A stretch of DNA of 64,000 nt. Source: Oscillatoriaceae cyanobacterium Prado104. GTDB lineage: Bacteria; Cyanobacteriota; Cyanobacteriia; Cyanobacteriales; Microcoleaceae. Position numbers and translations under genes: made by a program. Where the stretch lies: assembly GCA_025454405.1 (NCBI GenBank), contig JALOON010000084.1, positions 1-64,000 on the forward strand, read 5' to 3'. Shown in pieces: positions 42,446 through 50,914 of this stretch (within the stretch, counting starts at the first letter, position 1; each line of letters begins with the position of its first letter). A model generated the notes under the pieces. That model was not told where the DNA came from. It worked only from the letters and a program-made list of their open reading frames with translations, and searched no databases.

Positions 42446-43720
42446 ATGAACGCTTTTCCCGATTTTTCCAACTACGGCTATCAAGTAACCCGCGAACTCG
42501 GACACAACCGCGCCGGCGGGAGAGTTACCTATCTCGCCACCGAAATTAATACCCAACATTCTGTCACTATAAAACAATTTCAATTTGCCAAAACAGGCGC
42601 TAATTGGACGGAATATCAAGCTTACGAAAAAGAAATTCAGATTTTGCGAGAATTGGATAGCCCTCACATTCCCCGCTATTTAGATTCCTTCCAAACTGCA
42701 TCGGGTTTCTGCATGGTTCAGGAGTACAAAAATGCCGAATCCCTGGCAACTTTGGGCAAACTAACCCCGCAGCGAATCAAGCAAATTGCGATCTCGGTTT
42801 TAGAAATTCTGAAATATTTGCAAAACCGCGTGCCGCCCGTAATTCACCGCGATTTAAAACCCGAAAATATCTTGGTGGACGATCGCCTGAATGTCAGCCT
42901 TGTCGATTTCGGATTTGCTAGAATTGGCGGGGGCGAAGTCGCAGCCAGCAGCGTTGTGAAAGGCACTTTAGGCTTCATGCCGCCCGAACAAATGTTCAAC
43001 CGCCAGCTAACAGTGGCATCGGATTTATACAGTCTCGGCGCGACGCTAATTTGCTTGCTAACCGGCATCAATTCTACTGAAATTGGCAGCTTGATGGACG
43101 ATACGGGGCGGATTAATTTTAAAAACCGCTTGCCGCAGCTAACTCCAGAGTTTCTTGACTGGCTGCAAAAGATGGTGGAACCTAATTTCAAACACCGCTA
43201 TCCTTCTGCTGATGCAGCCCTAAATGCTTTGATTCCCCTCGAAGTAGTCCAGCAGCGCAACAACTCAAAATTGGCAGTGATATCAGTCGGAATTTTGACA
43301 GCAATTGCTGCTATTTTTATTCCGTTATTCTGGAAATCTCCCGAACCTCAAACAGCAGTCGCGCCCAAACGAACAATCAACTCAGCAGATGTGAATCCTC
43401 AAACTCAAGTCATGTTAACTGACGAATTAGAATCGACAAAATCTAAAGATATTTGGTCTTTGAAACAACGGAAGAAGGTTTATTTTGCTGTCAGCGCTGC
43501 TAACTTGCCAGAGGGAGAATATAGAAGTTATTGTAAGGTTGTCAATTCTCAAGGAAAATTTGCGGCCCAGAGTCAATCTTATTTAAAAACCACGGGCGAT
43601 CGATTAAATACCTGGTGTTGGTACAATTTTAAACAAGGTGACAAACCGGGGGATTGGAAGTTTGAATTTTACTTAGACGGCAAAAAAATAGCGAAAACGA
43701 GTTTCAAGGTATTACCTTAA
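42446..43720 (+). CDS. Ser/Thr protein kinase, paralogue with short C-terminus
   Basis: The start at ATG 42446 (MNAFPDFSNYGYQVTRELGH) aligns exactly with the first kinase; upstream codons are repeat DNA. 424 residues. Motifs: LGHNRAGGRVTYLA, VTIKQF, VIHRDLKPENILVD, DFGFARIGG. A single transmembrane segment (AVISVGILTAIAAIFIPLFW) is followed by an extracytoplasmic domain of about 115 residues (YFAVSAANLPEGEYRSYCKV). The two kinases arose by tandem duplication and have different C-terminal parts. Confidence 0.93.
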   Translation: MNAFPDFSNYGYQVTRELGHNRAGGRVTYLATEINTQHSVTIKQFQFAKTGANWTEYQAYEKEIQILRELDSPHIPRYLDSFQTASGFCMVQEYKNAESLATLGKLTPQRIKQIAISVLEILKYLQNRVPPVIHRDLKPENILVDDRLNVSLVDFGFARIGGGEVAASSVVKGTLGFMPPEQMFNRQLTVASDLYSLGATLICLLTGINSTEIGSLMDDTGRINFKNRLPQLTPEFLDWLQKMVEPNFKHRYPSADAALNALIPLEVVQQRNNSKLAVISVGILTAIAAIFIPLFWKSPEPQTAVAPKRTINSADVNPQTQVMLTDELESTKSKDIWSLKQRKKVYFAVSAANLPEGEYRSYCKVVNSQGKFAAQSQSYLKTTGDRLNTWCWYNFKQGDKPGDWKFEFYLDGKKIAKTSFKVLP

Positions 43721-43731
43721 AATTGTAAAAG

Positions 43732-43936
43732 TAGTTTGTAGTGATACCAATTTAATGTGAAGTTGCACAGATCTAGATCCCCCTAAATCCCCCTTAAAAA
43801 GGGGGACTTTGACCTGGATATTGTCCCCCCCTTATTAAGGGGGGTTAGGGGGGATCGAATTCTATGCAGCCTCATAAAAAATTGGTATGAGGACTTTAGT
43901 CCGCAGTTCGATCGAATTAAAATCGGCACTACAAAC
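43732..43936. repeat. GGACTTTAGTCC family copy 7, split by a MITE-like insert
   Basis: AGTTTGTAGTGA on the left and TGAGGACTTTAGTCCGCAGT ... CACTACAAAC on the right together form one family copy; the insert at 43745-43887 interrupts it. Confidence 0.75.
43745..43887. mobile_element. 143-bp MITE-like insert (TIR TACCAATTT)
   Basis: TACCAATTT at 43745-43753 is matched by AAATTGGTA at 43879-43887; TGA flanks both sides (43742-43744 and 43888-43890), a possible target duplication. The core is the C-rich/G-rich foldback (GATCCCCCTAAATCCCCCTT and AAGGGGGGTTAGGGGGGATC). No ORF. Confidence 0.75.
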
Positions 43937-44585
43937 TATTTTTTAGAGGAGGATATAACATCGTCGTTCCCGGCTGGCAGCGAATTTCTTGGCCGTCAAA
44001 AGTTGGCGGACTCCAAGTTTCTGCATAACTTGCGTTAATGCGATCGCTCGCGCAAATAGCAGCAATAGTTGCGATCGTATTGCTAGCCTTGTCTTTAAAA
44101 ACAAATACTGCACCAGTGTAGGACTTTCCGGTGTTCATATCGTTAGGTTTGGCAATTGCGATCGCACTTTCAAATCGTGCTGGTTCGCGGTCATTGTGCA
44201 AAGTTTGAACGGGACCTATTGATGATGCGATCGTGTAATTATAGTTATCGGTCTGTTCTTTGATTCCCAAACCTAATTTTGTAATATCATTGCTAAATTC
44301 ACCATTTTCTGCATAGTAAGCTTGCTGTGCTTTATTGATGCTAGAAATATATTGTTTTGCTTCTAATGAGAATTCCGCCCCACTTGAAGTATATTGTTTT
44401 GCTTCTAATGAGAATTCCGCCCCACTTGAAAAGAATAATGTATCGATTTTAAAATCGTAAAAAGATGCGATTATGCCAGCCAATACAGTGCTGTAAATCG
44501 CAATTCTCGGCAGCAAATTGGATACTTTAAATCTGGATTGTTTGTTTAATTTAGCGACATTTTTTGGTAAATTTTGAGCTGTCAT
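43929..44585 (-). CDS. Type IV pilin-like (G/H) protein A
   Basis: 218 residues. A basic N-terminus and one membrane segment (IAIYSTVLAGIIASFYDF) are followed by a helical spine and a globular part with INKAQQAYYAENGEFSNDIT, the pattern of cyanobacterial pilin-like G/H proteins. No clean class III signal peptide, so it may be anchored rather than processed. An exact 14-residue duplication (SSGAEFSLEAKQYT) lies at about residues 53-80. Paralogue of the next gene. Confidence 0.75.
   Translation of the reverse strand: MTAQNLPKNVAKLNKQSRFKVSNLLPRIAIYSTVLAGIIASFYDFKIDTLFFSSGAEFSLEAKQYTSSGAEFSLEAKQYISSINKAQQAYYAENGEFSNDITKLGLGIKEQTDNYNYTIASSIGPVQTLHNDREPARFESAIAIAKPNDMNTGKSYTGAVFVFKDKASNTIATIAAICASDRINASYAETWSPPTFDGQEIRCQPGTTMLYPPLKNSL
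44348..44431 (-). repeat. 42-bp in-frame tandem duplication
   Basis: Copies at 44348-44389 and 44390-44431 are identical except at the junction. Encodes two copies of a 14-residue segment in pilin-like protein A; absent from the paralogue, so it is recent. Confidence 0.95.
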
Positions 44586-44678
44586 AAGCTGAAGGGAGAG
44601 AAAATTGACTGACGTTCGATCGCGGGGACGCTTGCACTGATGACTGATGACTGATGACTTACGTATATTATAAGCTCG

Positions 44679-45281
44679 CTATCGCAGGTTGTCGAAATTG
44701 TTATTATTCAGTAACATTGTTGTCCGGGGCGGGCAGTGAATTTCACCACCGTCAAAAGTTGGTGGAATTAGGGTGACTCCATCTCGATCGCCCTCGCAGA
44801 TAGCAGCAGCCATCGTTCGATCTCTCTCATCTTCTTTGAAAGCAAATACTGCACCTATGTAAGATTTACTACCGCTTTTTTCCGGTCGGGCGATCGCGAT
44901 CGTACTTTCAAATTGTGCTACTTCGCGTTGGTTGTGCAAAGTTTGAACTGGGCCAGTTGATGACAGGATTTCGTAATTATAGTTATTTGTATATTTATCT
45001 TTGATTCCGGCACTCAATTTTGCTAGATCTTCGCTAAATTGACCGTGTTCTATATAGTAAGCTTGCTGCAATTTATTGATGAGCGCAATATGTTGTTTGG
45101 CTTCTGAAGATTCCGTGCCGGTTGAAAGGGCGATCGAATTGAGTTGGAAATCGTAAAAAGACGCTATGATGCCGGGTACAAAAGCGCTGTAAATCGCTAT
45201 TCTCCGCAGCAAACAAGCTGCTGAAAATCTAGATTTTTTACTTGCTTTAGCTAGATATACTGACATTTTTTTTACTTTCAT
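44679..45281 (-). CDS. Type IV pilin-like (G/H) protein B
   Basis: 200 residues, clearly related to protein A: RIAIYSAFVPGIIASFYDFQ, INKLQQAYYIEHGQFSEDLA, SSTGPVQTLHNQREVAQFES and PPTFDGGEIHCPPRTTML. Same order, same strand, 90-bp gap: a tandem duplicate. Likely an envelope or pilus-associated protein; function inferred from the family only. Alternative start at the sixth codon (MSVYLAKAS). Confidence 0.75.
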   Translation of the reverse strand: MKVKKMSVYLAKASKKSRFSAACLLRRIAIYSAFVPGIIASFYDFQLNSIALSTGTESSEAKQHIALINKLQQAYYIEHGQFSEDLAKLSAGIKDKYTNNYNYEILSSTGPVQTLHNQREVAQFESTIAIARPEKSGSKSYIGAVFAFKEDERDRTMAAAICEGDRDGVTLIPPTFDGGEIHCPPRTTMLLNNNNFDNLR

Positions 45282-45288
45282 CAGGTTT

Positions 45289-45435
45289 GTAAGCCGCGCA
45301 GCGCGCGCCTTACGAATTACTCGTATTACTCGTTACCAGGCTGGAGCCTGGTAATGCAGAGCGGCGAGGCTGGAGCTCGAATGTGCGTGCAGCAGACGAG
45401 GCAGAGCCTTTCCCGCCGCCCTTGGTAATAACGAG
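45289..45435. repeat. GCGCGC palindrome and AGGCTGGAGCCTGG repeat cluster
   Basis: GTAAGCCGCGCAGCGCGCGC CTTAC (45289-45313), then CTCGTTACCAGGCTGGAGCC TGGTAATG and GAGGCAGAGCC up to AACGAGT near 45435. Related to 21098-21226. Confidence 0.85.
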
Positions 45436-45448
45436 TAAAATCGACTCA

Positions 45449-46510
45449 TCAATCGCGGGTGTGAGTGGCCCCATTTGGCAAAATAGCCCCGTCTAAAGAT
45501 GCTTCATTTAAATTAGCAACATTCAAACTTGCGCCGATCAAATTAGCCTCGGACAGATTGGCTCCGGTGAAATCAGCCCCGCTCAAAGAACTCAGCAGCA
45601 AACCCGCTCCCGACAAATTAGCGCCGCTCAAATTCGCTCCCCGCAAATCAGCTTCCAGCAAACTAGCTCCTGACAAATTAGCGCCGCTCAAATTCGCTCC
45701 CCGCAGAGAAGATTTGTTTAAATCTGCTGTCCTCAAATCAGCTTTATACAGAATCAAACCATTTAAATTGGCGCGACTCAAATTAGTACCTTGCAAGTCA
45801 GCGCCAGTCAAATTCGAGCCGTTTAAATTAGCACCTTGCAAATCAGCACCGCTCAAGTCAGCACCGCTAAAATTAGCAGCGCAGGCCGAAACTTCTCGCA
45901 AGTTGGCTTCACTTAAAGAAGCACCAATTAAATTGACACCGCCGAGATTGCCGCGATTGATATACGCTCGAATTAGAGTCGCACCGCTCATGTTTGCGCC
46001 GCTCAAATCTACTTCACTGAGAATCGCCCTAATCAGATTTGCTTTGCTTAAATCCACCCCGCTCAAAATAGCTCGGCTCAGCGTCGCCCCGCTCAAATTA
46101 GCCTCGGTTAATTTCGAGCCGTTGAGCAAACAAGCTGCTACTAAACTCGCTCCCGCTAGCACGGCTTTGCTCAAATCGGCGTGAGAAAATATCGCTCCGC
46201 TGAGGTTGGCACCGCTAAAATCAGTCGCGATCGCCACTGTTCCAGTTAAACTGGCACTGCCGAGATTAGTTTCAATTAGTTTCGCCTTAGATAAATTGGC
46301 ACCGCTTAAATCGGCCCCGTTCAAATTGGCTCCGATCAGTTTGCTTTTAATTAAGTTGGCACTTTTCAAATTAGCGCCACTCAAATTTGTCCGATTGAGA
46401 TTAACTTCACTTAAGCGAGCTGCCATCAGGTTGGCACCTCGAAAATCTCGTTCCCCGTTTCTATGTCTCGTTAAAAGTTCATCAGCGCTTAAAAGCTCAG
46501 TGGAATTCAT
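45449..46510 (-). CDS. Pentapeptide-repeat protein 2
   Basis: 353 residues, nearly all A(D/N)LxX pentapeptides (DLSGANLSKAKLIETNLGSA). The leader MNSTELLSADELLTRHRNGE then RDFRGA resembles the first pentapeptide protein (27854-28750). Expected to form a long right-handed beta-helix. Function unknown. Plus-strand open frames through it are repeat artefacts. Confidence 0.95.
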   Translation of the reverse strand: MNSTELLSADELLTRHRNGERDFRGANLMAARLSEVNLNRTNLSGANLKSANLIKSKLIGANLNGADLSGANLSKAKLIETNLGSASLTGTVAIATDFSGANLSGAIFSHADLSKAVLAGASLVAACLLNGSKLTEANLSGATLSRAILSGVDLSKANLIRAILSEVDLSGANMSGATLIRAYINRGNLGGVNLIGASLSEANLREVSACAANFSGADLSGADLQGANLNGSNLTGADLQGTNLSRANLNGLILYKADLRTADLNKSSLRGANLSGANLSGASLLEADLRGANLSGANLSGAGLLLSSLSGADFTGANLSEANLIGASLNVANLNEASLDGAILPNGATHTRD

Positions 46511-46986
46511 AAAAAAATTGAGTGAGTTTACTTAATTTGTCGATGTTCTTTGCTGTCGGAAAAATTTTAGATATTGAGTTTTCCTGCCAGTTTTATCAAC
46601 AAATGCTGCAAGAGACATTGCTAAAACTGGTTTCCAGCATCATCTTGCGATCTAAGTCTTATTTGCCTGCAGCAGTTCTCGATCGGTCGCGATCGAGAGC
46701 TTGCTGCCGCAATTAGTTGTTGGTCGATATCACCGATTAGCTGTTAGCTGTATTAGTTGCTAACTGCCAACAGGTAACTATTAATTACTAACGATTTACC
46801 AAAACACCGAGAAGTTGTCGATCGCTCGCTTGCAAAGCGCGATCGAATTTTTGGGAGATCGCTGGCAACAGCAGCACCGCCTTGCGAACCGAAAAATCAT
46901 CGGCACCAGCCATCGAACTTATTAGTATCAGAAAGAAATAAGGGAGTTGAGCTTCCCGCCCTTCTGCCTTAATTAAATTCTGCCTT
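46511..46986. other. Spacer, no gene recognised
   Basis: About 475 bp. It contains CGATCGGTCGCGATCG (46680-46695) and TAGCTGTTAGCTGTATTAG-type short repeats (46737-46795). The 64-codon plus-strand frame at 46522 shows no domain or ribosome site. No RNA gene recognised. Confidence 0.5.
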
Positions 46987-47544
46987 CTAGCTTCGAGTGA
47001 CCTTCCGGCAGCGCTCGGTCAACTCAGCTAGTGTCACCTCCCCCCACCGTGTACTGTGCCAGTGAAATCCCGCAGGAAGGCTGTTTCCATCCGATCGCCC
47101 ATTGACTTGCAGCCAAAGCCAGCCAGACTTCGCCCACAGCCTGGGATTGCGCAACAGAATCTGTCGCGAGCTGTTTTCGTCCTCTCGTGCTGCTGTACTT
47201 CCTGTAAATTTCCGATCGATCCATGAGCGCTTGCGGTTCTCATCAACAGAACACCAAACACCAGACGCGCTCCCGGACATAAAAGCTGTTCCTGGGCTTC
47301 TCAAATGCTTAACTGAGGCATTCCCAGAAAAACTGTATTCCTGTAGCAGGTCTTGCCAGCGGCAATCGGTCTGCCCGAGCCAACCAATTGCCAGCCTAAG
47401 TATTGCGGGAATCTGCTCTAGACCCCTCAATCTCGGCAAGGGGCGACAATATTGTTTTAATAGTTGCCGACCACCGCAGGCCGTACTCGGCGCGTGGGGC
47501 TGGGTTACTTCACCTCTACAATTTGCTGAAGTTAGCTGCCCCAT
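46987..47544 (-). CDS. Hypothetical 185-residue protein (uncertain)
   Basis: An open frame with a Trp-rich C-terminus (WAKSGWLWLQVNGRSDGN; GFHWHSTRWGEVTLAELTER). A plus-strand frame of 162 codons overlaps it (47102-47590), but the minus frame has the more protein-like composition. No domain and no strong ribosome site. Both could be non-coding. Confidence 0.45.
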   Translation of the reverse strand: MGQLTSANCRGEVTQPHAPSTACGGRQLLKQYCRPLPRLRGLEQIPAILRLAIGWLGQTDCRWQDLLQEYSFSGNASVKHLRSPGTAFMSGSASGVWCSVDENRKRSWIDRKFTGSTAAREDENSSRQILLRNPRLWAKSGWLWLQVNGRSDGNSLPAGFHWHSTRWGEVTLAELTERCRKVTRS

Positions 47545-47735
47545 AATTAAGCATAGCCGCTTAAGTTTAACCGAGCAACATATACTGTGAAATCACGATT
47601 TTTGATAACATTCTGGGATTAGCCGCCAAATGGTAGCCGGTGTTACATACCATGCGGGATTTGAAATTTGTATTGATTTAACAGTTTGAAAGTGAATTTT
47701 TGAGTGCTGTTTTTTTAAGTTCGCGATCGTGCAAA

Positions 47736-47766
47736 AGCCGGCTATTTTTAGGGAAAATAGCCGGCT
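47736..47766 (-). terminator. Hairpin terminator after the stress-protein gene
   Basis: AGCCGGCTATTTT (47736-47748) and AAAATAGCCGGCT (47754-47766) form a perfect 13-bp stem with a 5-base loop. It lies 37 bp past the stop codon at 47803. On the minus strand a TTTT run follows the stem. Confidence 0.8.
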
Positions 47767-47802
47767 GGGGAGATAATCTCGAGAAATGGCGACCGATCGC
47801 AA

Positions 47803-49023
47803 TTAGAATCGGCGGCCGGTCACGCCTTGATTTGGGCTGTAAGCATCATCATCAAGGGAGCGCTCGGTGCGCGCAGTACCGGAGGCGGGATAGTCGTAGA
47901 CGCCCCATTGCTGAATGCCTCCACGGCTGAGAATTCTTTCAGCCTCAGCGATTTCTGATTCAGTACCGTTGAGCAGCACCAAATAATCGCCGCGAGCCAC
48001 TCGATCGCCGTAGGCTTTAGCTTCTTCTTCGGGAATTCCCAAACCGACTAAAGCACCGATCAAACCGCCAGCAGTCGCTCCCAAAGCCGTACCAGCAAGG
48101 GTAGTCGCGATCGCCGTTGCTTCAGCCCCCGCCAGCATGATCGGTCCGATGCCCGGAATTGCCAGCAGCCCGAGTCCTACCAACAAACCTGTCAAACCGC
48201 CCAGCGCGCCACCCGTCAGAGCGCCCTTAGTCGCGCCTTCATCGGCCTTGTTATCCGCGCTTTCTTTGACATCAATCCCGGCGATATCGCCTTTTGAGTC
48301 GGCATCCTTGGCGATGACAGAAACCCGATCCATATTGAAACCTGCGGCTCTAAGTTCTCCCAGCGCTCGTTCCGTCTCGCCGCGAGTCGAAAATACCCCT
48401 ACAGCGCGCTTGTGGCGGCCGGAAGCCGAGCCGTGATGTTCCGAAGCTCGACGATCGCTGTCTGCTGGCACGTCGTAAATGCCCCAATCTCGAACGTTGC
48501 GCACGGTAAAGATACCCTCGGCTGTTTCGATTTCCGAGTCAGTACCTTCGACAAATACCAAATATTCTCCTGCCGAGACGCGATCGTTGTAAATTTTAGC
48601 TTTGTCTTCGGGAACCCCCAAACCGATCAAACCGCCTACCAAACCCCCCGCTGCTGCGCCAATTGCGCCTCCGATCGCCGTATTCGCCAGCACAGTTGCG
48701 ATCGCGCCACCAGCCATCACAGGTCCGACACCCGGAATCGCCAGCGCCCCGATGCCTCCGAGCAACCCTAACAAACCGCCGGTGACAGCTCCCGCTGTAG
48801 CGCCTGCTTTTGCACCGCCACCTGCTTGCTCTTCGTTACTCTTACCCGTGCCGGCTCCCGTACCCGCACTGGCACCAGCAATTTTACCGCCCTCCAGATT
48901 TTCCCCAACTACCGAAACTTTATTCATGGGGAACCCGGTACTTTGCAGTTCCATCAGGGCGAGTTCAGTTTCTCGGTAATTAGAAAATGCTCCTACAGCT
49001 CGCTTTTGTTGACCTAAAGCCAT
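47803..49023 (-). CDS. Duplicated general-stress (YflT/glycine-zipper) protein
   Basis: 406 residues in two homologous halves (about 1-190 and 200-395). Each begins K RAVGxFSxxxETExAL (GQQKRAVGAFSNYRETELAL; GRHKRAVGVFSTRGETERAL), the general-stress-protein-17M-like start. A glycine-zipper hydrophobic segment follows (GGLLGLLGGIGALAIPGVGP; GGLTGLLVGLGLLAIPGIGP), then DRVxxGxYLVxxxGTxSEIxxAE. May insert into membrane during stress; inferred from family. Followed by a strong terminator. Confidence 0.9.
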   Translation of the reverse strand: MALGQQKRAVGAFSNYRETELALMELQSTGFPMNKVSVVGENLEGGKIAGASAGTGAGTGKSNEEQAGGGAKAGATAGAVTGGLLGLLGGIGALAIPGVGPVMAGGAIATVLANTAIGGAIGAAAGGLVGGLIGLGVPEDKAKIYNDRVSAGEYLVFVEGTDSEIETAEGIFTVRNVRDWGIYDVPADSDRRASEHHGSASGRHKRAVGVFSTRGETERALGELRAAGFNMDRVSVIAKDADSKGDIAGIDVKESADNKADEGATKGALTGGALGGLTGLLVGLGLLAIPGIGPIMLAGAEATAIATTLAGTALGATAGGLIGALVGLGIPEEEAKAYGDRVARGDYLVLLNGTESEIAEAERILSRGGIQQWGVYDYPASGTARTERSLDDDAYSPNQGVTGRRF

Positions 49024-49549
49024 TTTTTCTCTCCTTCTAAATATACTGTTTTTACGCAGCTACAGATTCTTTGCCAATAGTGCTATTGCTAATATTTAGT
49101 CATTTTTTGCAGCTAACTTTCATCGGTCGCTGGTAAGAAACACTTGCTCTATCTTCTGGTCGATATTGCGATCGCTCCAGGGATGGAAAAACTTATCAAT
49201 TGAGCCAGTGTCAGACAACACAAATTTTGGTAATGGTAATGGGTAATTTAGCTTGCTTTCGTTTTTCTTGCCCTTTCAAGTTTCTCTAAATAAATTTTAG
49301 GGTGCGTTGGTCCAAAGCACCCTAGGTGAGAGCCATTTAATTTTCACAAATGAGTCAACGATCGGCTAACTGCTGTTTTTATTAGTTATAGCGATCGCAA
49401 ATGATTTGTAAATACTCCAAGGTTCAGAAACCCGGTTTCTTAGAGAAACCGGGTTTCTATGCTTTTACGAATGATTTGCGATCGCTATATTAGCTGCTAA
49501 CTGTCAACTCTCAACTCTCAACTTTCAACTATCCACTGTCAACTGATTT
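49024..49549. other. Spacer with nested palindrome, no gene
   Basis: About 525 bp. 49388-49491 is a nested foldback: GAAACCCGGTTTCT / AGAAACCGGGTTTC (49429-49458) inside GCGATCGCAAATGATTT ... AATGATTTGCGATCGC arms. The rest holds GGTGCGTTGG and short repeats. No ORF or RNA gene recognised. Confidence 0.6.
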
Positions 49550-50029
49550 TTATTGAGAGGTAGATGGTTCAGATGTAGCTGGTGCCACAACTGCCGTAAC
49601 ATTTACCTCTTTAACACCCTTGATTTCTTTAGCTAGCGGTTCAATTTTCGCTAAATCTTGTTGGTTGGGAACTGTGCCACCGACGGTGACAACGCCGTCT
49701 TTGGCATCAACAGTTAGCTGACCTTTAGTGATATTTACTTCCAGCTTAGAGCGAACTTCGCTTTGCAAGTCGCCGTCAGCTCTGTCTGCATCGCCGCCAG
49801 TCACGTTGTTGCGTTGTTCTCGCGCTCTAATGTCAGAATTTGCTTGCGCTCTGCGAATGTCGCTGGTTGCGTCAGACTGAGTTTGTTGAACTGTCTCTGG
49901 TGATGGCGGGGCAGCAGTAGTTTGTGCGGGAGAGTTAGGAGCGTCAGCACTTGTTTTAGCTCCTTCGCTGCAAGCGGTAGCTCCCAGTAACAGGATGCCG
50001 CTGAGGAGAAATGGTGTGAGTTTGTTCAT
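49550..50029 (-). CDS. BON-domain lipoprotein
   Basis: 159 residues. A lipoprotein signal (SGILLLGATACSEG, Cys after ATA) is followed by a Ser/Thr/Ala linker (SADAPNSPAQTTAAPPSPET) and one BON domain (LQSEVRSKLEVNITKGQLTV; VTVGGTVPNQQDLAKIEPLA). BON domains bind phospholipids or envelope components. Probably anchored to the outer membrane. Monocistronic, with an A/T-rich upstream region. Confidence 0.9.
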   Translation of the reverse strand: MNKLTPFLLSGILLLGATACSEGAKTSADAPNSPAQTTAAPPSPETVQQTQSDATSDIRRAQANSDIRAREQRNNVTGGDADRADGDLQSEVRSKLEVNITKGQLTVDAKDGVVTVGGTVPNQQDLAKIEPLAKEIKGVKEVNVTAVVAPATSEPSTSQ

Positions 50030-50290
50030 CGTTAATTACCCTCCGGGTATGCTTTCAGCGAGCCAGACAAATGCTTTGCTCGTCCTTTTTACAATTTCTA
50101 AGTCTTTATATCCAAGATAGAAATTAGCACTCTCGACTGCATCGCCCCACAGGTGTAACCTCGATCTATGTCGTTAGATAGAGACATGGGATTTTAGGTT
50201 GCAGGTTGCAGGTTTCAGGAGGTTTGAAGCCGTCAACTAAACCCTAAGATAGGTCTACCACCTAACACCTAACACCTCACACCTTCTTTT

Positions 50291-50848
50291 TCAAAACAAC
50301 TGAAAAGAATCGAGAAATTTCTGCGCATTTTCCGGTTTGGGAGTGCTGACTACGAGTCCGTAAATGCGCCGATCGACCAAAAAAACTTGACCGATGCCGA
50401 AAGGTTCTTTAGGGGAAAGCGGTTGAAATTCAAATTCTTTGCCCGGATAGCCATCGAGGGAAATATCCCGCACCTGCAGCAATTTAGCATTGGCGGCGAC
50501 GACAAAGAAATCGACTGCGGTATTTAAAGTAATTTTGATGTTATTGTTGCTGAGTCGGAGTTCGTCGAGATCGAAAAATTGCAGTAAATAAGTTTCTTTG
50601 TTGTCTTTATTTTTTAAGATCGACCTGTAGGTATGGGTAGTAATTTGATTGGAAAAAGTCTCGACATTAATTTTAGGATTTCCCGGCATATCGATCGCAA
50701 ACAGACCCTCAGCAGAGCAAAACGGCTGCCATTCCACTTCAGGAATCTGCGCCCGCGCGGGGGCTGTTTGAGCTTTGAGGGGCGCGGCAAACTTGACGGG
50801 CAAGACCAGCAAGGCAATAGTAATTGGGAGTAAATGGAAGATTTTCAT
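50291..50848 (-). CDS. Secreted hypothetical protein
   Basis: 185 residues with a signal peptide (LLPITIALLVLPVKFAAPLKA). The mature part reads EVEWQPFCSAEGLFAIDMPG, then a beta-rich region and PFGIGQVFLVDRRIYGLVVS. Resembles small periplasmic cyanobacterial proteins of unknown function. It lies 66 bp downstream of the CHAT-WD40 gene on the same strand and could be its cotranscribed neighbour. Confidence 0.75.
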   Translation of the reverse strand: MKIFHLLPITIALLVLPVKFAAPLKAQTAPARAQIPEVEWQPFCSAEGLFAIDMPGNPKINVETFSNQITTHTYRSILKNKDNKETYLLQFFDLDELRLSNNNIKITLNTAVDFFVVAANAKLLQVRDISLDGYPGKEFEFQPLSPKEPFGIGQVFLVDRRIYGLVVSTPKPENAQKFLDSFQLF

Positions 50849-50914
50849 TAGCTTAAATTTAAATTATACTAATGATAGCGGGCGATCGGCAAGTAGTTCG
50901 CTTCAAAGCTCGAG

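Noticed and set aside
46522..46716. 64-codon plus-strand frame after pentapeptide protein 2
   Set aside because: No ribosome site, no domain, and it overlaps CGATCG-rich spacer DNA.
47102..47590. Plus-strand 162-codon frame
   Set aside because: Overlaps the minus-strand frame, Cys/Ser-rich with no domain and no ribosome site; the minus frame is only slightly better, so only that was listed at low confidence.
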